Below, one piece after another: positions 4,788 to 9,428 of a stretch of 9,428 bases of DNA. Under the pieces are notes generated by a model. It was given only the letters and a program-made list of their open reading frames with translations, was not told the DNA's origin and ran no database searches. The DNA is taken from contig VBKD01000119.1 of assembly GCA_005888075.1 (NCBI GenBank), positions 1 through 9,428 of the forward strand, in the 5' to 3' direction. Made by a program: the position numbers and the translations under genes. The stretch comes from Chloroflexota bacterium (GTDB lineage: Bacteria; Chloroflexota; Dormibacteria; Dormibacterales; Dormibacteraceae). Position 1 is the stretch's first letter; every line of letters starts with the position of its first letter.

Positions 4788-7451
4788 CCAACTGCTCACA
4801 AATGGGTTTATCCGTTCAGCCAGGGGTCTGCCAAGATGCGCGATCTCCTGGGAGGCAAGGGCGCCGGCGCTGCGGAGATGACACGCGCGGGGATGCCTGT
4901 CCCGCCCGGCTTCACCATCACCACCGAGGCCTGCCGCGCCTACTACACGAAGGGGCGCAAGTTTCCACCCGGGATGTGGGAGCAGGTGCTGGCCAACCTG
5001 AAAGTCCTCGAAAGGAAAGCGGGCAAGAAGTTCGGCGATACGAAGGACCCGCTTCTGGTTAGCGTCCGCTCGGGGGCGAAGTTCTCGATGCCCGGCATGA
5101 TGGACACGGTCCTGAACCTGGGCCTGAACGAGGACACGGCGAAGGGCTTGGCCGCGCTGACGAAGGACGAACGCTTCGCGCTGGACGCGCGGCGCCGGTT
5201 CATCCAGATGTTCGGCAAAACGGTCAAGGGGATCGACGGCGACCTGTTCGAGCACGCGCTCCAGGAAGCCAAGAAGAAGGCGGCCGTGAAGACGGACCCC
5301 GAGCTCAAGCCCGAGCACCTCAGGCCGCTGGTCAACGAGTTTCTCGCCATCTACAAGGAAGCGACGGGCAGCGACTTTCCAAGTGACCCGGTGGTGCAGC
5401 TGCGCGAGGCGATCGAGGCGGTGTTCAAGTCATGGAACACCGACCGCGCGAAAACATACCGGCGCATGGAGCGCATCCCGGACGACCTCGGCACCGCCGT
5501 CAACGTGCAGATGATGGTGTTCGGCAACATGGGTCAGACCTCTGGCACGGGCGTCGCCTTCACGCGCAACCCGATCACCGGCAAGAAGGAGCTGTACGGC
5601 GACTACCTCGCCAACGCGCAGGGCGAAGACGTGGTCGCCGGCGTGCGCGACACCGAGCCGATCAGCGCGCTGAAGCGTCACATGCCGAAGGTCTATGCGC
5701 AGTTCGAGCGCTACGCGCGGCAGCTCGAGAAGCACTACAAGGACGTGCAGGACCTGGAGTTCACCATCGAGCGGGGCAAGCTGTACATGCTCCAGACGCG
5801 CTCCGCGAAGCGGACCGGGGAAGCCGCGGTCAACATCGCCGTCGACATGGTGACGGAGAAGCTCATCACCAAAAAAGAGGCAGTTGCCCGGATCGAGCCG
5901 CGTCAGCTGGAGCAGCTGCTGTTCCCGCGCGTCGATCCTGCCGCCAAGGTGACCCCGCTGGCCAAGGGCGTGCCGGCGTCACCCGGAGCCGCGAGCGGCG
6001 GCGCCGTCTTCGACGCCGACACCGCCGTCGAATGGGGCAAGCAGGGCAAGGCCGTGATCCTGGTCCGCGTGGAGACCAACCCCAACGACGTCCACGGCAT
6101 GGTCGAGGCGAAAGGCATCCTCACGCAGACGGGCGGGACGGCGAGCCACGCGGCGCTGGTCGCGCGAGGCATGGGCCGGCCGTGCGTCGTGGGCGCGAGC
6201 TCGATCGACGTCGACACCCGCGGTCGTCAGTTCTCCGCCAACGGGTCGACGATCAAGGAAGGGGACCAGATCACGATCGACGGGACGACGGGCGAGGTGT
6301 ACATCGGCAACGTCCCGACGATCGAGGCCCGATCGCTCAACAAGCACCGAGCGGCGAGCGCGATCCTGGGCTGGGCGGACGAACTGCGGCGTCTGGAGGT
6401 TTGGGCGAACGCCGACTATCCGCGCGACGCCCGCAAAGCTCGCGAGAACGGCGCCCAGGGCGTCGGCCTGTGCCGCACCGAGCACATGTTCATGGAGCAG
6501 GACCGGCTACCGATCGTGCAGGCGATGATCATGGCCACCACCACGGAGGAGCGCGAGAAGGAGCTGGCGAAGCTCCTGCCCATCCAGCGCGGTGACTTCG
6601 AGGGCATCTTCAAGGAGATGGCCGGCCTGCCCGTCATCATCCGGCTCATCGATCCGCCGCTGCATGAGTTCCTGCCGAGTCTCGAGGATCTGATCCGCGA
6701 GACGACCCATCTCAAGGACACTGGCGAGAATCCGGCGCTGCTGGCCGAGCGCGAGAAGATCCTGGCCCGAGTCGAGGAGCTGCACGAAGCGAACCCCATG
6801 CTGGGTCTGCGCGGCGTGCGGCTGTCGATTCTCTTCCCTGAGATCACGCGGATGCAGGTACGGGCGATCATGGAGGCGGCCTGCAACCTTCGCAAGAGGA
6901 AGATCGACGCTCAGCCCGAGATCATGATTCCCCTCGCCGGGACCGTCGCCGAGCTGCGCTCCGTCCACACCGAGCTGAAGCCTGTGGCCGTCCAGGTCCA
7001 GAAGGAGAAGGGCGTTCAGGTGCCCTACAAGTTCGGCACCATGATCGAGATACCGCGCGCGGCGCTGACCGCGGGCGAGATCGCCCAGGAAGCCGAGTTC
7101 TTCTCGTTCGGCACGAACGACCTCACCCAGACGACGTTCGGCTTCTCCCGCGATGACGCGGAGCGAGCTTTCATCGTCCGCTATCTGGAGCAGAAGATCC
7201 TGCCGCGCAACCCGTTCGAGACGATCGACGAAAAGGGCGTGGGCCGGCTGATGGCGATCGCCGTCACTGAGGGCCGCAAGACGCGGCCCAACCTAGAGGT
7301 CGGCATCTGCGGCGAGCATGGGGGAGACCCGGACTCGATCCACCTCTGCCACAAGCTGGGCTTGAACTACGTCTCGTGCAGCCCGTTCAGGGTGCCGGTG
7401 GCACGCCTGGCGGCAGCCCAGGCGGCAATCGGGGTAGGCAGCAAGGACTGA
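4785..7451 (+). CDS. ppdK: Pyruvate, phosphate dikinase
   Basis: An 888-residue cytoplasmic enzyme interconverting pyruvate, ATP and Pi with phosphoenolpyruvate, AMP and PPi. The ATG at 4785 is chosen because MPTAHKWVYPFSQGSAKMRD matches the family N-terminus; the 31 codons upstream run over the divergent gene. The N-terminal ATP-grasp region (1 to about 385) has LLGGKGAGAAEM (21-32) and SVRSGAKFSMPGMMDTVLNLG (from 93). The mobile phosphohistidine domain starts near 393 and carries GGTASHAALVARGMG with catalytic His455, the same number as in the Clostridium symbiosum enzyme. The C-terminal PEP/pyruvate TIM barrel has CRTEHMF (563-569), FGTNDLTQ (775-782) and ICGEHGGDP with catalytic Cys842. 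The residue two before His455, where PDRP regulators phosphorylate a Thr, is Ala453. Length and all catalytic residues indicate a functional enzyme, used for gluconeogenesis or PPi-linked glycolysis. Confidence 0.97.
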   Translation: MPTAHKWVYPFSQGSAKMRDLLGGKGAGAAEMTRAGMPVPPGFTITTEACRAYYTKGRKFPPGMWEQVLANLKVLERKAGKKFGDTKDPLLVSVRSGAKFSMPGMMDTVLNLGLNEDTAKGLAALTKDERFALDARRRFIQMFGKTVKGIDGDLFEHALQEAKKKAAVKTDPELKPEHLRPLVNEFLAIYKEATGSDFPSDPVVQLREAIEAVFKSWNTDRAKTYRRMERIPDDLGTAVNVQMMVFGNMGQTSGTGVAFTRNPITGKKELYGDYLANAQGEDVVAGVRDTEPISALKRHMPKVYAQFERYARQLEKHYKDVQDLEFTIERGKLYMLQTRSAKRTGEAAVNIAVDMVTEKLITKKEAVARIEPRQLEQLLFPRVDPAAKVTPLAKGVPASPGAASGGAVFDADTAVEWGKQGKAVILVRVETNPNDVHGMVEAKGILTQTGGTASHAALVARGMGRPCVVGASSIDVDTRGRQFSANGSTIKEGDQITIDGTTGEVYIGNVPTIEARSLNKHRAASAILGWADELRRLEVWANADYPRDARKARENGAQGVGLCRTEHMFMEQDRLPIVQAMIMATTTEEREKELAKLLPIQRGDFEGIFKEMAGLPVIIRLIDPPLHEFLPSLEDLIRETTHLKDTGENPALLAEREKILARVEELHEANPMLGLRGVRLSILFPEITRMQVRAIMEAACNLRKRKIDAQPEIMIPLAGTVAELRSVHTELKPVAVQVQKEKGVQVPYKFGTMIEIPRAALTAGEIAQEAEFFSFGTNDLTQTTFGFSRDDAERAFIVRYLEQKILPRNPFETIDEKGVGRLMAIAVTEGRKTRPNLEVGICGEHGGDPDSIHLCHKLGLNYVSCSPFRVPVARLAAAQAAIGVGSKD

Positions 7452-7456
7452 GAGTC

Positions 7457-7494
7457 CCCTCTCCCCGCAGGGGAGAGGGTCAGGGAGAGGGCGA
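7457..7494. repeat. 38-bp palindromic intergenic repeat, copy 3
   Basis: A perfect 10-bp inverted repeat (7457-7466 and 7470-7479, loop GCA) is followed by TCAGGGAGAGGGCGA. It starts 5 bp after the ppdK stop and fills most of the gap to the next gene, so it may cap the ppdK mRNA. Its right end GGGAGAGGGCG is followed by ATGCCCTAA, a two-codon reading frame just before the GTG start of the SRPBCC gene. Confidence 0.88.
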
Positions 7495-7507
7495 TGCCCT
7501 AAGCGAC

Positions 7508-7957
7508 GTGATCGTCAATGTTTGTCCGGCCGCGATCACCTCCGCTACTCCCGAGCGAGTCTGGAGTGCGCTGACAGCGGTCGAACGTTACGGCGAGTGG
7601 ATGGATGCCAAGTTTGTGTCGGCGGACCCGCCTGGGCCGGTCAAGCCGGGGCAGATCATCAACCTGTCGGCGTCGTCATTGGGCCGGCCGTGGCCGGTGA
7701 CGATCGAGGTGCGCAATGTGGATCCGCAGCACCGCTGGATCGATCTCATCGTGCACGTGCCGTTTCGGATCGACAACCACGAACACGTCACGCTCACTGC
7801 GACGAAAGAAGGCGGCACGCTCGTCCGGTTCAATTGAGACTTCCATCTCCCGCCCGGGTGGCGGGGCCGCGTGGTCGGCCTCTTTCTGTGGCGCGAGCTG
7901 AAGAAAGGACCTGAGGAGTCCCTCAGGGATCTGATCAGGGCCGCCGAAGCAGACTAA
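7508..7957 (+). CDS. SRPBCC-fold protein with an in-frame TGA (selenoprotein candidate or broken gene)
   Basis: From GTG at 7508 the frame encodes a START/polyketide-cyclase-like (SRPBCC) protein, a fold with a large cavity for hydrophobic ligands. Typical features are the opening VCPAAITSATPERVWSALTA, the GEWMD turn and alternating strands up to VTLTATKEGGTLVRFN. A TGA at 7835-7837 would end it at 109 residues, without the last strand and long C-terminal helix that the fold needs. The same frame continues DFHLPPGWRGRVVG and then GPEESLRDLIRAAEAD to a TAA at 7955-7957, giving a normal 149 residues. This tail looks like the expected C-terminus, with GC-rich third positions, so coding was maintained until recently or still is. 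Options are TGA read as selenocysteine, a new nonsense mutation, or a sequencing error. There is no good Shine-Dalgarno sequence next to the GTG; the repeat-borne purine tract is about 16 nt away. Confidence 0.65.
7848..7866 (+). promoter_or_regulatory. SECIS-like hairpin just after the in-frame TGA
   Basis: CCCGCC (7849-7854) pairs perfectly with GGCGGG (7860-7865) around the 5-nt loop CGGGT, with a U-G pair added at 7848/7866. The loop starts 17 nt after the TGA and has a G at its second position. As generally described, bacterial selenocysteine insertion elements are short hairpins about 16-37 nt downstream of UGA with a G among the first loop bases, so the layout fits. GC-rich DNA makes such hairpins common by chance, so the call is tentative. 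Confidence 0.35.
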
Positions 7958-7985
7958 CTTCGGCCCCTCCGACCGGAAGCAAACT

Positions 7986-8031
7986 CTTCCCCACGCAGTG
8001 GGGAAGTACCCGGCCTCCAAAGGAGGCCGGG
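7986..8031. repeat. Two-hairpin palindromic element between convergent genes
   Basis: Two perfect inverted repeats stand side by side: CTTCCCCAC-GCA-GTGGGGAAG (7986-8006) and CCCGGCCTCC-AAA-GGAGGCCGGG (8009-8031), separated by two bases and followed by GGATGGGG. It lies between the convergent SRPBCC and VOC genes and probably works as a two-way transcription barrier or is a REP/BIME-like dispersed element. There is no T tract on either side. The first hairpin shares the CCCC-GCA-GGGG style of the 38-bp repeat but differs in sequence. The rest of the 7958-8068 gap holds nothing I recognise. Confidence 0.7.
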
Positions 8032-8068
8032 GGATGGGGCCGAAGCAAGTCGCGCCGGCCCCACCCAT

Positions 8069-8527
8069 CTATGCCTTTGCCCGCTTGGCTCCGGTCTTGG
8101 GGCCGAGCTGGTGCGAGCCTGAAGCGAGCTGCACGATCCGGATGTGGTTGCCGAACGGGTCGCGAAGGCCGAAGTCGACGCCGTACCCGCGGTCCGTGGG
8201 TTCCTCGGCTATGTCGACGCCTTTGGCCTTCAGCGTCTCGTAGGTCTTTCGCGCGTCGGGCGTGGTGAATCCGGCCGCAAACCCCGACGCACCTTTGCTG
8301 ATGAGCTCACGCATTTGCTCGGCGGACTTCTGGTCCATTCCCGGCGGCGCGGGGACCTCGAGGAGGATGTCGTGCGTGTGATCCCCTGGCACCCGCACCG
8401 TGAGCCACCGCATGAAACCGAGGGGCATGTCGTTGCTGACCTCGAGTCCCAGCTTGCCCACATAGAAGTCGAGCGCCTGATCCTGATCGAAGACGAAAAC
8501 GTGCGAGATGTTGATCGAGCTGAGCAT
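8069..8527 (-). CDS. VOC family (glyoxalase/bleomycin resistance-like) protein
   Basis: A 152-residue cytoplasmic protein of the vicinal oxygen chelate superfamily, built from two beta-alpha-beta-beta-beta modules. The first opens with INISHVFVFDQDQALDFYVGKLGLEV (5-30) and contains DILLEV (53-58). The second runs from FAAGFTTPDARKTYETLKAKG to GLRDPFGNHIRIVQ (120-133), the usual closing strand. Possible metal ligands are His9 and Glu57; the last strand has Gln133 where glyoxalase I has Glu, so true glyoxalase I activity is doubtful. The C-terminal tail is basic. An unusually good Shine-Dalgarno (AAAGGAG, plus-strand complement 8537-8543) fixes the ATG at 8527. It lies 38 bp after the AraC-type regulator gene, likely in one operon. 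Substrate is unknown; such pairs are often annotated as antibiotic or aldehyde detoxification. Confidence 0.88.
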   Translation of the reverse strand: MLSSINISHVFVFDQDQALDFYVGKLGLEVSNDMPLGFMRWLTVRVPGDHTHDILLEVPAPPGMDQKSAEQMRELISKGASGFAAGFTTPDARKTYETLKAKGVDIAEEPTDRGYGVDFGLRDPFGNHIRIVQLASGSHQLGPKTGAKRAKA

Positions 8528-8565
8528 CGGTTGTTTCTCCTTTGGGATTGGTGTTGAGACCGATG

Positions 8566-8988
8566 CTATTGGCCGTTCTGGCGCCTGGCTTCTCCAAAAC
8601 TGCTCGGTCTTGTCCAGGCCATGGTGAAGCAGGTAGGGGCGATCATGATGTCGCCGCGCTCGCGATAGTCGGTTGGGTTCACGCCGACGATGTCACGAAA
8701 CGTACGGCTGAACGTCCCGAGGCTGGCGAAACCCACGTCGAGGCAGATGTCGGTGATGCTGCGATCGGTCTCGCGGAGCATGAACATCGCTCGCTCGACT
8801 CGCCGGCGCTGCAGAAAGCGATGCGGAGTCTCACCGAAAGTTGAGCGGAACGTCCGGATGAAATGTGCCTCGGAGACGCAGGCGACACCGGCCAGCAACT
8901 CGATGTCCAGCGGCTGGGCGTAGGTGCGGTCGATAACGTCACGAGCGCGCAACATCCGCCGATTGAGCTCCTCGACAGCCCGACTCAC
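8566..8988 (-). CDS. AraC family transcriptional regulator, DNA-binding domain only
   Basis: A 140-residue protein consisting almost only of the AraC/XylS DNA-binding domain. The first helix-turn-helix is near 30-51 (IELLAGVACVSEAHFIRTF, then FGETPHRFLQRRRVERA) and the second near 78-100 (ITDICLDVGFASLGTFSRTF, then VGVNPTDYR). There is no N-terminal sensor domain. The short tail IMIAPTCFTMAWTRPS may bind a ligand or support dimers, and resembles tails of AraC proteins encoded beside VOC genes. The start is GTG at 8988 with a weak upstream site; Met12 is a possible alternative. It is followed by the VOC gene in the same direction, so it probably controls that gene and itself. It is divergent from the TetR gene across a 62-bp gap that holds repeat copy 4. 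Confidence 0.9.
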   Translation of the reverse strand: MSRAVEELNRRMLRARDVIDRTYAQPLDIELLAGVACVSEAHFIRTFRSTFGETPHRFLQRRRVERAMFMLRETDRSITDICLDVGFASLGTFSRTFRDIVGVNPTDYRERGDIMIAPTCFTMAWTRPSSFGEARRQNGQ

Positions 8989-9013
8989 GCAGCAAAGTCT
9001 CGCAGAAGCACTC

Positions 9014-9051
9014 CCCTCTCCCCGCAGGGGACAGGGCCAGGGAGAGGGCGA
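9014..9051. repeat. 38-bp palindromic intergenic repeat, copy 4, carrying the TetR ribosome binding site
   Basis: CCCTCTCCCC-GCA-GGGGACAGGG (9014-9036, one mismatch in the stem) is followed by CCAGGGAGAGGGCGA. The last A of the repeat is the A of the TetR ATG at 9051, and its AGGGAGAGGG tract (9039-9048) serves as the Shine-Dalgarno sequence. The element fills most of the gap between the divergent AraC and TetR genes, so the TetR promoter lies left of it or inside it. I see no clear -35/-10 pair. Confidence 0.8.
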
Positions 9052-9428
9052 TGAAAGAAAACACGCGGGAGAAAATCGTCCAGGCCGCCTTCAGCGTGCT
9101 GTCGGGCCAGGGCTACGAGAACACCTCCGTCAAAGAGATCGCCGAGTCGGCGGGCGTGGCCCAGGGTCTGGTCCACTACTACTTCAAATCGAAGCAGGTG
9201 CTCGTCCTTGCGGTGCTCGCCGCCGTCTGCAAAGAGATGGAGTTGAAGGGTTTGGAGGGTGAGGCCGGTGCCGTAGCAGCCTTCAGCAACTTCAAGGACA
9301 TGCTCCACAACCAGCGCGACACCAATGCGCTGTACATCCAGCTCCTGGGAGTCGGCGTCCATGACAGGGAAATCGGCGCGGGCATCCTCGACTTCATCCG
9401 CCGGGACCGCGGTCATGTCGAGGCAATC
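9051..9428 (+). CDS. TetR family transcriptional regulator (5' part)
   Basis: An open frame of 126 codons from ATG at 9051 runs to the window edge without a stop. The N-terminus has the TetR helix-turn-helix: MKENTREKIVQAAFSVLSGQ, then YENTSVKEIAESAGVAQGLVHYYFKSKQVL (22-51), where the TSVKEIA and GLVHYYFKSK blocks are the family signature. The following helices (from about 52) belong to the ligand-binding and dimer domain, which is incomplete here. Such proteins are usually repressors that release DNA when a small molecule binds. The start is well placed 2 bp after a purine-rich tract supplied by the palindromic repeat. The target is unknown; the neighbouring AraC/VOC pair or a gene beyond the window are candidates. 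Confidence 0.9.
   Translation, partial: MKENTREKIVQAAFSVLSGQGYENTSVKEIAESAGVAQGLVHYYFKSKQVLVLAVLAAVCKEMELKGLEGEAGAVAAFSNFKDMLHNQRDTNALYIQLLGVGVHDREIGAGILDFIRRDRGHVEAI

Noticed and set aside
5432..6595. 387-codon open frame on the plus strand inside ppdK
   Set aside because: It is a +1/+2 shadow of ppdK, rich in Arg/Gly/His, with no recognisable domain.
2637..9051. Palindromic repeats as a CRISPR array
   Set aside because: The copies are thousands of bases apart between genes, with no regular spacers.

Overview
The window is GC-rich, gene-dense DNA from a free-living bacterium, most likely a soil or environmental lineage such as Actinomycetota or Chloroflexota/Dormibacterota. That guess rests on the GC-rich third codon positions, the frequent GTG and TTG starts, and the kinds of genes present (TMEM175-type channel, AraC plus VOC pair, SRPBCC protein). 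No marker gene fixes the phylum. I see no rRNA, tRNA, transposase, phage gene or CRISPR array.

Layout, left to right. (1) 1-510 (+): the 3' end of a phosphoesterase of the phospholipase C/acid phosphatase family, closed by a clear intrinsic terminator (540-573). (2) 572-1159 (-): a TMEM175-type (DUF1211) six-helix channel, divergent from a two-gene unit of unknown function, 1230-1829 and 1832-2626 (+): a membrane-anchored protein and a five-helix membrane protein. (3) 2696-4729 (-): a compact run of three genes, read from right to left: an unknown protein with a weak ParB-like motif, a double PRC-barrel protein, and a papain-like cysteine peptidase whose start overlaps the PRC-barrel stop. 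(4) 4785-7451 (+): pyruvate, phosphate dikinase (ppdK), complete, with catalytic His455 and Cys842. (5) 7508-7957 (+): an SRPBCC-fold protein whose frame contains one TGA, after which the family-like C-terminus continues in the same frame to a TAA. (6) 8069-8988 (-): an AraC-type regulator followed by a VOC/glyoxalase protein, a common regulator-target pair. (7) 9051-9428 (+): the 5' part of a TetR regulator, running off the window.

A 38-bp palindromic repeat recurs between genes (2637-2674, 7457-7494, 9014-9051, and a decayed copy near 518-554). One copy ends exactly on the A of the TetR start codon and so supplies its ribosome binding site. A different two-hairpin element (7986-8031) separates the convergent SRPBCC and VOC genes.

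The strongest candidate for something new is the TGA codon in the SRPBCC gene. A perfect 6-bp G/C hairpin starts 11 nt after the TGA and its loop lies 17 nt after it, which fits the general layout of bacterial selenocysteine insertion elements. A plain nonsense mutation or a sequencing error remains a live alternative.
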